Below are positions 36,181-45,663 of a stretch of 56,975 nucleotides of DNA, in pieces. The stretch is from assembly GCA_035512495.1 (NCBI GenBank), contig DATKDW010000026.1, positions 1 to 56,975 of the forward strand, given 5' to 3'. Positions within the stretch are counted from its first letter, which is position 1; the number at the start of each line of letters is the position of its first letter. A model generated the notes under the pieces. It did no database searches and was not told where the DNA came from. It saw only the letters and a list, made by a program, of their open reading frames with translations. This DNA comes from Acidimicrobiales bacterium (GTDB taxonomy: Bacteria; Actinomycetota; Acidimicrobiia; Acidimicrobiales; CADCSY01). The translations under genes were made by a program, and so were the position numbers.

Positions 36181-37314
36181 GTGAGCGCGCTCGAGGAGGT
36201 CCTCGCCCTCGTCGAGCGGGAGGGGCCGATCACCTTCGACCGCTACATGGACGTCGCCCTCTACGGCGTCTCGGGCTTCTTCGCCACCGGCGGGGGGGCG
36301 GGCCGGCGGGCCGACTTCATCACCAGCCCCGAGGTCGGCCCCCTCTTCGGCGCGGTGGTGGCCCGGGCGTTCGACGCCGAGTGGGAGCGCCTGAGCCGTC
36401 CCGATCCGTTCGTGGTGGTGGAGGTGGGTGCCGGACGGGGGGCCCTGGCCAGGTCGGTGCTCGATGCCCGGCCCAACTGCGCGCCGGCGCTGCGCTACCT
36501 CTGCGTCGAGCGGTCCCCGGTGCTGCGCGACGCTGTCGCCGAGCTGGTGCCGCTGGAGCCGCCGGCCAACGTGTTGGCCGTCGGGCCGTCGGACGACGAA
36601 GCCGACGGACCGGTCGAGCCGGGTGCTGGCCCGCTCGTCGCCGTGCTCGACGACCTGCCGGCGGTGTCGCTCACCGGGGTGGTGCTCGCCAACGAGCTGC
36701 TCGACAACCTCCCGGTCGCCCTCCTCGAGCGGACCGAGGACGGGTGGGCCGAGGTGCGGGTGGGTGCCGACCACCGGGGCGAGCTGGTCGAGGTCCTGGT
36801 CGGGGCCTCATCTCAGTCGGGCGCCCTGGCCGGCGAGCTGGCACCCGCCGCTCCACCGGGCGCGCGGATCCCGCTCCAGCGGGCGGCGACCGCCTGGCTG
36901 CGACAGGTGCTGAGCTCGCTCGACCGAGGTCGGCTGATCGCCCTCGACTACGCCGACACCACGGCGTCGATGGCCACCCGCCCGTGCGACGAGTGGCTGC
37001 GCACCTACCGGGCTCACGCCCGCGGCGGCCCGCCACTGGCCCGGCCCGGGAGCCAGGACATCACCTGTGAGGTGGCCGTCGATCAGCTGGTCCGGGCCCA
37101 CCGCCCCCGATCCGAGGCCAGCCAGGCCGACTGGCTCCGCGCCCACGGCATCGACGACCTGGTCGCCGCGGCCCGGGCCACGTGGCACGAGCGGGCGGCC
37201 ATCGGCGACCTCGCCGCCCTCCGGGCCCGGAGCGCGGTGGGGGAGGCCGAAGCCCTCACCGACCCGGCGGGGCTGGGCGCCTTCCGCGTCCTCGAGTGGC
37301 AGGTGGGCCAGTGA
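36181..37314 (+). CDS. MidA/NDUFAF7-family SAM-dependent methyltransferase
   Basis: 377 residues. In eukaryotes this family (NDUFAF7/MidA) dimethylates an Arg of the NuoD homologue NDUFS2 and is needed for complex I assembly. Marks: ITFDRYMDVALYG near the N-terminus, DFITSPEVGPLFGAVVA (family signature), VVVEVGAGRGALARSVL (SAM glycine loop) and VVLANELLDNLPVALLE. The family DYGH motif is DYAD here. The GTG start lies 4 nt after nuoN2, so it is co-transcribed with the 11-subunit complex, which fits a dedicated NuoD2 methylase or assembly factor. NuoD2 keeps the candidate target Arg89. Family firm, target inferred. Confidence 0.87.
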   Translation: MSALEEVLALVEREGPITFDRYMDVALYGVSGFFATGGGAGRRADFITSPEVGPLFGAVVARAFDAEWERLSRPDPFVVVEVGAGRGALARSVLDARPNCAPALRYLCVERSPVLRDAVAELVPLEPPANVLAVGPSDDEADGPVEPGAGPLVAVLDDLPAVSLTGVVLANELLDNLPVALLERTEDGWAEVRVGADHRGELVEVLVGASSQSGALAGELAPAAPPGARIPLQRAATAWLRQVLSSLDRGRLIALDYADTTASMATRPCDEWLRTYRAHARGGPPLARPGSQDITCEVAVDQLVRAHRPRSEASQADWLRAHGIDDLVAAARATWHERAAIGDLAALRARSAVGEAEALTDPAGLGAFRVLEWQVGQ

Positions 37315-38756
37315 GGAGCTGGACCGCCGGGCTGCTCGTCTTCTGCACCTCTGCCGCGGTGCTGGTGCTGGAGATCATCGCCGGCCGGCTGGTGGCGCCC
37401 CATCTCGGCGTCTCGCTCGAGACCTACACCGGGATCATCGGCACGGTGCTGGCCGGCATCGCCCTCGGGAGCGCCGTGGGGGGCCGCCTCGCCGACCGGT
37501 ACGACGCCCGACGCCTGCTCGGGCCGACCCTCGTCCTCGGTGGGCTGCTGGCGCTCACGTCCCTGCCGGTCGTGACCGCCGTCGGGCCGACCGTCGCCGG
37601 GGGCGGGCCCGGGGCGATCGTGCTGCTCACCGTGCTGGCCTTCTTCGCCCCTGCCGCGGTGCTGTCGGGGGTGAGCCCCATGGCGGCGAAGCTGCGGCTG
37701 GAGAGCCTGGTGGAGACCGGCTCGGTGGTGGGTGGGCTGTCGGCGGCGGGCACGGCGGGCGCGCTCGTGGGCACCTTCCTGACGGGCTTCGTGCTGGTGG
37801 GCGCCCTGCCCTCGCGCGCGATCGTGGTCGCACTGGGCCTGGGCCTCCTGGTTGCCGGCTTCGTCCTCTGGTTGGTCATGGCCCCGGCACGGCGGGTGGT
37901 GATGGCCGGCGCGGCCGTCGTCGCCGTGCTGGTCGCAGGGGTGTCCACCAGCGCCGCCGGCCCGTGTCACCACGAGACGGCGTACTTCTGCGCCCGGGTC
38001 GAGCTCGACCCCGGCCGGCCCTCGGGCCGGGTGCTGGTGCTCGACGACCTCCGTCACAGCTACGTCGACCTCGACGACCCGACGCACCTCGAGTTCCGCT
38101 ACATCCGGCTCTTCGCCGACGTGATCGACGCCACGACCGCCGGCCCGATCGAGGTGCTGCACGTGGGCGGCGGTGGCTTCACCATGCCCCGCTGGCTGGC
38201 CGCCACCCGGCCGGGCAGCGCCAGCACCGTGCTCGAGCTCGACGCCGACCTCGTCGACATCGTGCGAGACGAGCTCGGCCTCGTCACCGGGCCGGACCTC
38301 CGGGTGGTCACCGGCGATGCCCGCACCGCCCTCGACGACCTGCCCGCCGACCGGTTCGACGTGGTGGTCGGCGACGCCTTCGGTGGCGTCTCCGTGCCCT
38401 GGCACCTCACGACCGTCGAGGTGGTGCGGCTCCTCGACCGGGTGCTCCGCCCCGATGGGGTGTACGTGCTCAACGTCATCGACGGTGGACCCCGCCGCTT
38501 CCTCCGAGCCGAGGTGGCCACGCTGCAGGCCGTGTTCGACCACGTGGCCGTGATCGAGCCACCGGGCCAGGACGGGTCGGCGCCCCAGAACCACGTGCTG
38601 GTGGCGTCGCACGCCCCTCTGACGCTGGCCCAGGGGGACCTCGACGTCGCCGAGGGCCTCCTGGCCGACGGCGCCGACCTCGACGTCCTGGTGGGCGGCG
38701 CCAGGGTCCTGACCGACGGCTTCGCCCCCGTCGATCAGCTCATCTCACGCCGCTGA
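37311..38756 (+). CDS. Fused membrane / spermidine-synthase-like protein
   Basis: 481 residues. The first 215 or so form about seven helices (MFS-like; ...GTVLAGIALGSAVGGRLADR shows the typical loop, core LGSAVGGRLADRYDARRL). The second half is a spermidine-synthase-like Rossmann domain with VLHVGGGGFTMPRWLAA (SAM-type binding loop), TVLELDADLVDIVRDELG and VVVGDAFGGVSVPWHL. This membrane fusion is widespread in actinobacteria; real polyamine synthesis is not established for it. GTG 37311 overlaps the preceding stop as GTGA, so it is the last gene of the operon. Whether it acts on complex I or is a passenger is unknown. Confidence 0.82.
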   Translation: MRSWTAGLLVFCTSAAVLVLEIIAGRLVAPHLGVSLETYTGIIGTVLAGIALGSAVGGRLADRYDARRLLGPTLVLGGLLALTSLPVVTAVGPTVAGGGPGAIVLLTVLAFFAPAAVLSGVSPMAAKLRLESLVETGSVVGGLSAAGTAGALVGTFLTGFVLVGALPSRAIVVALGLGLLVAGFVLWLVMAPARRVVMAGAAVVAVLVAGVSTSAAGPCHHETAYFCARVELDPGRPSGRVLVLDDLRHSYVDLDDPTHLEFRYIRLFADVIDATTAGPIEVLHVGGGGFTMPRWLAATRPGSASTVLELDADLVDIVRDELGLVTGPDLRVVTGDARTALDDLPADRFDVVVGDAFGGVSVPWHLTTVEVVRLLDRVLRPDGVYVLNVIDGGPRRFLRAEVATLQAVFDHVAVIEPPGQDGSAPQNHVLVASHAPLTLAQGDLDVAEGLLADGADLDVLVGGARVLTDGFAPVDQLISRR

Positions 38757-38772
38757 CCAGGGACTTTGTCGC

Positions 38773-38790
38773 ACCACCCGTTCGGGTGGT
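38773..38790. terminator. Perfect hairpin after the second complex I operon
   Basis: ACCACCCG-TT-CGGGTGGT, followed by TCCATAAAT. It could be a weak terminator for the operon ending at 38756. It also sits just upstream of an AT-rich CATAAA box (38793-38798) and might act as an operator of the WxL-like gene. No long T-tract. Confidence 0.45.
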
Positions 38791-38890
38791 TCCATAAATG
38801 GTCACCTCCGGGGCTTCAGGGAACGCCCCTCAACGTCGAGACAACAAAGGCACAACAAGTGCGCAACCACCACACCGATGGAGCAGCCCG

Positions 38891-39427
38891 ATGAAGTTCA
38901 ACAAGGTCCTCGCCGCAGGAGCAGCCCTCGCCACTGCAGCCTCGATGCTGGCATTCGCGCCGGGAGCCCAGGCGCAGACGACTGCGACGCTCAGCATCAC
39001 CGGGGGCTTGCTCACGATCAGCGAGCCGGCCAGCACCGTCCACCTCGGAAACGTCGAGTCCGGCTCGCTGACCTTCTCCGGCACCCTCGGCAACGTGCAG
39101 GTGACGGACGAGCGGGGGAACCTCGTGGCGACCTGGACCGCCACCGTCTCCGCCACGAACTTCACGACCGGCACGGCTGCGACCCCGGCAGCATCGGAGA
39201 CGATCGCCAACACCAACATCACCTACACCGCACCTGCTGCCACCACCACCGGAACCGGGACCTTCACCCCCGGCGTGGGACTCACCCTCGGTGCGCCGGC
39301 GACGGCCGGGACGTGGGCAGGGGAAGGCACCAACACGGCGACGTGGAACCCCACGCTGGCCTTCACGCTGCTGTCGTCGCAGGTGTCGGGCACGTACACG
39401 GGCACGGTGACCCACTCCGTCGCTTGA
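38891..39427 (+). CDS. Secreted WxL-like small surface protein
   Basis: 178 residues with a signal peptide (MKFNKVLAAGAALATAASML, cleavage probably after APGAQA near 28). The mature part is Thr/Ala/Gly-rich, all-beta in character, with VTDERGNLVATWTATVS and a C-terminal block ending GTYTGTVTHSVA. This plan matches small WxL-domain proteins of Gram-positive cell walls, whose C-terminus usually reads YTGTVTWTL; here the terminal WxL is replaced. The ATG is chosen for its GGAG 7 nt upstream and the signal peptide. The next gene encodes a partner-like protein, supporting a cell-surface role. No Cys, no sortase motif. Confidence 0.78.
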   Translation: MKFNKVLAAGAALATAASMLAFAPGAQAQTTATLSITGGLLTISEPASTVHLGNVESGSLTFSGTLGNVQVTDERGNLVATWTATVSATNFTTGTAATPAASETIANTNITYTAPAATTTGTGTFTPGVGLTLGAPATAGTWAGEGTNTATWNPTLAFTLLSSQVSGTYTGTVTHSVA

Positions 39428-39457
39428 GGATGCACAGCGGCGCCGGTGACCTGGGCG

Positions 39458-39463
39458 TACCCT
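39458..39463 (+). promoter_or_regulatory. -10 box of the WxL-interacting-protein-like gene (leaderless)
   Basis: TACCCT ends 8 nt before the ATG at 39472. It gives the second gene of the pair its own start, in addition to any read-through from the first gene 44 bp upstream. Confidence 0.5.
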
Positions 39464-39471
39464 CCGGGTCG

Positions 39472-40530
39472 ATGCGCCGCTCCCTGCTCCTCGTCCTGTT
39501 GATCGCCGGGGCCCTGGCCCCGGCGATCGGCGCGCCCGGCTGGGCACAGGACGGCGACCCTCCCGCCTCGGAAGGTGTCTCGATCGGTCTGGCGGAGATA
39601 CCCAGCGATCGTGCCGACGACCCGCGGGCCCGCATCTACGTGATCGATCACCTCTCGCCCGGTGCCACCATCGAGCGGACGATCCGGTTGGGAAACCGGA
39701 CCGACCGTGCTCAGCGGATCGCCCTGTACGTAGGCGCCGCCGATCTCGAGGGTGGTGAGATGCGCTTCGCGGAGGGGCGCTCCCAGAACGAGCTCAGCCG
39801 GTGGACCACCGTCAGCCCGCAGGAGGTGGATGTGCCGCCCCGGAGCGAGACGGAGGCAGTGGTCATGATCACGGTGCCGGGTGACGCGTCTCCCGGCGAA
39901 CGTTACGGTGTGATCTGGGCCGAGCTCCCGTCAGCGACGTCGGAGAGCGGTGTTACCGTCGTCAACCGCGTCGGCGTCCGCATCTACCTCTCCGTCGGCG
40001 AGGGTGGCGAGCCCGCCTCCGACTTCGAGGTCGACACGCTCACCACCGCCCGGGAGTCCGACGGCGCGCCGGTGGTCAAGGCCAAGGTGCACAACACCGG
40101 TGGACGCGCCCTCGACATGAGCGGTGAGCTCGAGCTCAGCGACGGGCCTGCCGGGCTCTCGGCCGGCCCCTTCCCCGCCGAGCTGGGCACCACGCTCGGC
40201 ATCGGCCAGACGGGCGATGTGCTGGTCCGGCTGGACCGCGAGATCCCCGACGGCCCCTGGACCGCCACCCTGACACTGCGGTCGGGAGAGCTCGAGCGCA
40301 CGGTCCGGGCCACGATCACCTTCCCGGGGGAGCACGGTGAGCTGGGTGAGTCGTTTGGCGCCGAGCGGGTCACCGACTCGATGAAGGGCCTCATCCTCTT
40401 CGGCATCGCCTTGCTCCTGTTGCTCCTCATCCTGGGGTGCCTGCTCTGGTACGTGCTGAAGCGCAGGCGTCGCCGCGACGACGAGGACGAAGCCCGGCTG
40501 TCCATCCGGGAGCCCGAACCCGTCGGCTGA
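39472..40530 (+). CDS. Membrane-anchored WxL-interacting-protein-like (DUF916-like) protein
   Basis: 352 residues: signal peptide 1-25 (ending GAPGWAQ), an extracellular region of two beta-rich domains, one helix at about 305-327, and a basic then acidic cytoplasmic tail. The first domain has IDHLSPGATIERTIRLGNRT and, at its end, GDASPGERYGVIWAEL, the pattern of DUF916 proteins that bind peptidoglycan and WxL proteins in Firmicutes. The second domain (KAKVHNTGGRALDMSGELEL) resembles an Ig-like DUF3324-type unit. Placement right after a WxL-like gene reproduces the Firmicutes arrangement. ATG is set by signal peptide and -10 box. Specific ligand unknown. Confidence 0.75.
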   Translation: MRRSLLLVLLIAGALAPAIGAPGWAQDGDPPASEGVSIGLAEIPSDRADDPRARIYVIDHLSPGATIERTIRLGNRTDRAQRIALYVGAADLEGGEMRFAEGRSQNELSRWTTVSPQEVDVPPRSETEAVVMITVPGDASPGERYGVIWAELPSATSESGVTVVNRVGVRIYLSVGEGGEPASDFEVDTLTTARESDGAPVVKAKVHNTGGRALDMSGELELSDGPAGLSAGPFPAELGTTLGIGQTGDVLVRLDREIPDGPWTATLTLRSGELERTVRATITFPGEHGELGESFGAERVTDSMKGLILFGIALLLLLLILGCLLWYVLKRRRRRDDEDEARLSIREPEPVG

Positions 40531-40534
40531 CAGC

Positions 40535-40600
40535 TCTCGTGGCGGTTCCTGCCGCTTTCGGTGTCGCCAGGTCGCGGGAGCGCACGGAAGCGCCACGAGA
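40535..40600. repeat. Intergenic inverted repeat ahead of acetyl-CoA synthetase
   Basis: Perfect 10-bp arms TCTCGTGGCG (40535-40544) and CGCCACGAGA (40591-40600) around a 46-nt loop. It begins 4 nt after the previous stop, so it may serve as a terminator, but there is no T-tract. Long-loop architecture is similar to the element at 49642. Confidence 0.6.
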
Positions 40601-40646
40601 AGGTGGGCGCGGCCGTTCGCCCGCTCGCCCCTCACTCCTGCCTCGC

Positions 40647-40652
40647 TAACGT
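40647..40652 (+). promoter_or_regulatory. -10-like box of acetyl-CoA synthetase
   Basis: TAACGT, 38 nt before the ATG; GAGGGGGA is the ribosome binding site. No convincing -35. Confidence 0.4.
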
Positions 40653-40690
40653 CGCCCCCGTAGCGAACCGTGCACACGAGGGGGACGGCG

Positions 40691-42658
<1,968 letters not shown>

Positions 42659-42683
42659 CCCCGGGAGCCACGTCCCCGGCCGG

Positions 42684-42722
42684 TATCCTGGCTCCTGCGC
42701 ACGCCCCCCTCGCGCGCAGGAG
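42684..42722 (+). promoter_or_regulatory. htpX promoter and 5' leader hairpin
   Basis: TATCCT at 42684-42689 is a -10 box. Starting 2 nt later is a hairpin with perfect 9-bp arms CTCCTGCGC (42692-42700) and GCGCAGGAG (42714-42722) and a 13-nt loop. The 3' arm contains GGAG, and the more likely Shine-Dalgarno GAAAGGGA follows at 42726. A transcript from this -10 would begin with the hairpin, which could affect stability or ribosome access. Confidence 0.5.
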
Positions 42723-42734
42723 ACGAAAGGGACG

Positions 42735-43586
42735 ATGCACAACAACACGTTCAAGACGTTCGTGCTGCTGGCCGGGCTCGCCGGCCTCTTCGTGGTGATC
42801 GGCGGCGCCTTCGGCGGCGGCTCCGGGGCCACCATCATGCTGGTCGTGGCCATCGCCATGGTCGGTGGCTCGTACTGGTTCTCCGACAAGCTGGCCATCA
42901 AGGCCGCCAAGGCGGTGCCGGCCAGCGAGGCCGAGTACCCCGAGTACCACGCCATCATGCGCGAGCTGACCCAGGCGGCGGGCATGCCGATGCCCCGCCT
43001 GTACGTGACCCCCGACCTGCAGCCGAACGCCTTCGCCACGGGCCGCAACCCCGAAAACGCGGCCGTCGCGGTCACCCGTGGGATCATGGAGATCTGCACG
43101 TGGGACGAGCTCCGCGGCGTGCTGGCCCACGAGATCAGCCACATCGGCAACCGCGACATCCTCATCGGGTCGGTGGCGGCCGCCATCGCCACCGCCATCA
43201 CCTACCTGGCGTTCATGGCCCGCTTCGCGGCCATCTTCGGCAGCGGTGGCCGCGACCGCGACAGCAACCCGATCGCTCTCCTCGCCACCGCCCTCCTCGC
43301 CCCCGTCGCCGCCGGGATCCTCCAGATGGCCCTGAGCCGCAGCCGCGAGTTCGAGGCCGACCGCACCGGGGCCCGGCTCATCGGCGACGGCGAGGCGCTC
43401 GCCCGCGCCCTCGAGAAGCTCGAGGCGGGGGCCCGTCAGATCCCCATGGACGTCCAGCCCAGCCAGGCCCAGGCCTACATCGTGAACCCCCTCACCGGGC
43501 GAAAGGTGCAATTCGCCACCCTCTTCCGCAGCCACCCCAGCACGGCCGACCGCGTGGCCCGGCTCCGCAGCGGGGCCTGGCAGTAG
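42735..43586 (+). CDS. htpX: HtpX-like zinc metalloprotease
   Basis: Membrane protease (family M48) involved in quality control of membrane proteins. 283 residues. Two N-terminal helices (about 7-25 and 31-48), zinc site H132-E-I-S-H136 in [14 protein letters not shown], two further helices near 143-165 and 178-200, and the third ligand Glu207 in [11 protein letters not shown]. All catalytic residues are intact. GAAAGGGA precedes the ATG. Transcribed alone from its own promoter with a leader hairpin. Confidence 0.95.
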   Translation: MHNNTFKTFVLLAGLAGLFVVIGGAFGGGSGATIMLVVAIAMVGGSYWFSDKLAIKAAKAVPASEAEYPEYHAIMRELTQAAGMPMPRLYVTPDLQPNAFATGRNPENAAVAVTRGIMEICTWDELRGVLAHEISHIGNRDILIGSVAAAIATAITYLAFMARFAAIFGSGGRDRDSNPIALLATALLAPVAAGILQMALSRSREFEADRTGARLIGDGEALARALEKLEAGARQIPMDVQPSQAQAYIVNPLTGRKVQFATLFRSHPSTADRVARLRSGAWQ

Positions 43587-43689
43587 CCGTCACCGGGCCG
43601 CGCCCCGCGCCCAGAGCAGGGCGGCGGGTTCGCTCCGTGGCATCCGGGGGAAGGTCCGGGCCCCTCCAACGTCGAAGCCTTGATTGCAC

Positions 43690-44973
43690 ATGAACCCGTC
43701 GAACCCTCGTCCCAGCAGCTCTGTGCGCCGCCGTTCACTCGCCGTGGTCGCCTCAGGCGTCGTCGCGCTCGTCGTGGCGACGGCCGTGGGCGCCGCCGCC
43801 CAGGTCGAGCTGCCGCCGCTGGAGACCACGACGACGTCGTCCACCACGACCACCACGTCGACGACCACCACGAGCACCACGACGACGACGGCCCCGCCCT
43901 CCGACGACGGGCTCCTGACCCCCACGTCCCCGCCCCCCCCGGAAGAGGAGGAGCCGTCGCCCTCCGCTTCGGACGACGACTCTGGCTCCTCCCCGTCTGA
44001 GGACGGGTCCACGAGCCAGACCCAGGATCCCGATGGAGGGCCGCCGCCAGCGGGCGCAGGCGAGTTCCCCGACCACCTGCAGGCCCTGCGTGACTCGGTC
44101 GTGCGCACGCCGGCCACCAACACCGCGGCCCTGCTCGAGGCCCTCCAAGAGCTCGAGCAGTTCGGCGTGAGCATCGAGGACGCCGCGGTGATCGGCTTCG
44201 GTCGCTTCCCCGTTGGCGGCCAGGCGTCGTACTCCCACGACTGGTGGTTCCCCCGGTTCGGCCCCGGCTGGCGCCTCCACGAGGGCACCGACATCTTCGC
44301 CCCGATGGGCACGCCGGTGCGCGCGCCGGTCGACGGCACCATCCGGATCACCGACGGCGGCCTCGGCGGGCTCTCGGTGTACGTCGACCAGCCCGACGGC
44401 ACCTACTGGTACCTGACCCACCTCTCGGGCATCGGCCCCGGGATCGAGATCGAGAGCAGCGTGGTGACCGGACAGGTGGTGGGCTACGTCGGCAACTCCG
44501 GCAACGCCCGGACCACCCCGCCGCACCTCCACATCCAGATCCACCCCCGTGGCGGCCGCCCGATCGACCCCAAGCCTGTCCTCGACAAGTTCATCAGCGA
44601 CGCCCTGGCCGCCGTGCCCGAGCTGGTGGCCGCCTACGCCGCCGCCGCGGCGGCCGGCAACCTCGACGACACCGGCAGACCCGCGGTGGAGGTTGCGACC
44701 CCGGCCGCCGTCGAGCTGCCCGAGCCCGACGACCTCGAGCTCGGACCCCCTCGCTCCGCGCTGCTGTGGGCGTCGTCGGTCAGCCCCACCGGAGGCGCGC
44801 TCCAGCTGGCCGAGGCCGAGGCAGCGCGGGCGGCCGCCAACATCGACTGGGTGTCGCTGGCCAGCGTGCAGCTGGCCGCGCGGGCCGACCGGGCCGACGT
44901 CGAACGCGAGGTCAACGCCTGGTTGCGCCCCCTCCTGCCGCCTGCCCTGGCCTTGGTCGTCCTCGAGGGCTGA
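43690..44973 (+). CDS. Secreted M23-family (LytM-fold) peptidase-like protein
   Basis: Putative cell-wall endopeptidase or a LytM-fold regulator, 427 residues. Signal-like N-terminus (basic, then hydrophobic to about residue 38), then a Thr/Ser tract of about 22 residues and an acidic Pro/Ser region to about 115, forming a long linker. The peptidase domain follows: GWRLHEGTDIFAPMGTPVRAP (zinc His and Asp; core LHEGTDIFAPMGTPV), YWYLTHLSGIG, and TPPHLHIQIHPRG (second and third ligands). The zinc residues are intact. The C-terminal 130 residues are Ala-rich and of unknown role. The ATG at 43690 lies two codons inside a TTG alternative (43684). Confidence 0.85.
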   Translation: MNPSNPRPSSSVRRRSLAVVASGVVALVVATAVGAAAQVELPPLETTTTSSTTTTTSTTTTSTTTTTAPPSDDGLLTPTSPPPPEEEEPSPSASDDDSGSSPSEDGSTSQTQDPDGGPPPAGAGEFPDHLQALRDSVVRTPATNTAALLEALQELEQFGVSIEDAAVIGFGRFPVGGQASYSHDWWFPRFGPGWRLHEGTDIFAPMGTPVRAPVDGTIRITDGGLGGLSVYVDQPDGTYWYLTHLSGIGPGIEIESSVVTGQVVGYVGNSGNARTTPPHLHIQIHPRGGRPIDPKPVLDKFISDALAAVPELVAAYAAAAAAGNLDDTGRPAVEVATPAAVELPEPDDLELGPPRSALLWASSVSPTGGALQLAEAEAARAAANIDWVSLASVQLAARADRADVEREVNAWLRPLLPPALALVVLEG

Positions 44974-45009
44974 TCCGACCGTCCTGCCGCGGCTTCCCGC
45001 CGACGGTGG

Positions 45010-45498
45010 TCAGTCGCGGAAGTTGTTGAACTGCAGCGGCAGCTCGATGTCGCTGGCCTTCAGCTCGGCGATGACCCCCTGCAGGTCGTCGCGCTTCTTG
45101 CCCGTGACCCGGACGGAGTCGCCCTGGGTGGACGACTGGACGCCCTTGAGGCCCATGGCCTTGATGCGCTTGTTGATGTCACGGGCGTTGTCGGCCGAGA
45201 TCCCCGACCGGAGGGTGACGACCTGGCGGACCGCCTGGCCGGACGCCTCCTCGACCTTGCCCCAGTCGAGGGACTTGAGCGAGAGCTTGCGCTTGACGAA
45301 CTTCTCCTCCAGCACCTGGCGCAGCGCCCGCAGGCGGTCCTCGGAGCCGGCACGGAGGGTGATCTCGTCCTTGCCGAGCTCGAGCTCGGTGCCCGTGTCC
45401 TTGAAGTCGAAGCGGGTCGACACCTCGCGCTGGGCCTGGTCCACCGCGTTGCGGACCTCCTGGCCGTCGATCTCGGACACGACGTCAAAGCTCGGCAT
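45010..45498 (-). CDS. yajQ: YajQ-family nucleotide-binding protein
   Basis: UPF0234/YajQ family, cytoplasmic, 162 residues; a Xanthomonas member binds cyclic di-GMP, and general nucleic-acid binding has been proposed. Marks: MPSFDVVSEIDGQEVRNAVD at the N-terminus (core SFDVVSEIDGQEVRNAVDQ), STRFDFKDTGTELEL, KGVQSSTQGDSVRVTGKKRD and PLQFNNFRD at the end. I chose ATG 45498 rather than the upstream GTG because the family begins MPSFD and a TACCCT -10 lies 6 nt upstream, giving a leaderless mRNA. Diverges from tRNA-Tyr. Confidence 0.94.
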   Translation of the reverse strand: MPSFDVVSEIDGQEVRNAVDQAQREVSTRFDFKDTGTELELGKDEITLRAGSEDRLRALRQVLEEKFVKRKLSLKSLDWGKVEEASGQAVRQVVTLRSGISADNARDINKRIKAMGLKGVQSSTQGDSVRVTGKKRDDLQGVIAELKASDIELPLQFNNFRD

Positions 45499-45504
45499 GC
45501 GCTC

Positions 45505-45514
45505 AGGGTAACGT
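45505..45514. promoter_or_regulatory. Overlapping divergent -10 boxes of yajQ and tRNA-Tyr
   Basis: AGGGTAACGT contains TACCCT on the minus strand (45510-45505, 6 nt before the yajQ ATG) and TAACGT on the plus strand (45509-45514, 9 nt before tRNA-Tyr). The two boxes share the central TA, so only one polymerase can occupy the site at a time. Confidence 0.5.
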
Positions 45515-45523
45515 TGCCGCCGA

Positions 45524-45605
45524 GGGTCGGTACCCAAGCGGCCAAAGGGAGCAGACTGTAAATCTGCCGGCTCAGCCTACGGAGGTTCGAATCCTCCCCG
45601 GCCCA
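45524..45605 (+). tRNA. tRNA-Tyr (anticodon GTA)
   Basis: Acceptor stem GGGTCGG / CCGGCCC with one G-T pair, anticodon stem-loop GCAGA-CTGTAAA-TCTGC, a long class II variable arm, T-arm GGAGG-TTCGAAT-CCTCC and discriminator A. CCA is not encoded. 82 nt, normal for tRNA-Tyr. Confidence 0.95.
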
Positions 45606-45663
45606 CCCTCGGACCCGACGGCGGCCACGAGGGCCGCCGTCGGCACCGGATCGTGCCCAGTCG

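Noticed and set aside
37311-38756. True spermidine synthase
   Set aside because: Membrane fusion form with an unverified active site; no polyamine genes nearby, so only the fold is claimed.
43819-43893. ACG/ACC-rich DNA repeat in the M23 gene as a regulatory repeat
   Set aside because: It is simply the Thr-rich linker coding sequence, with degenerate codons and no regular unit.
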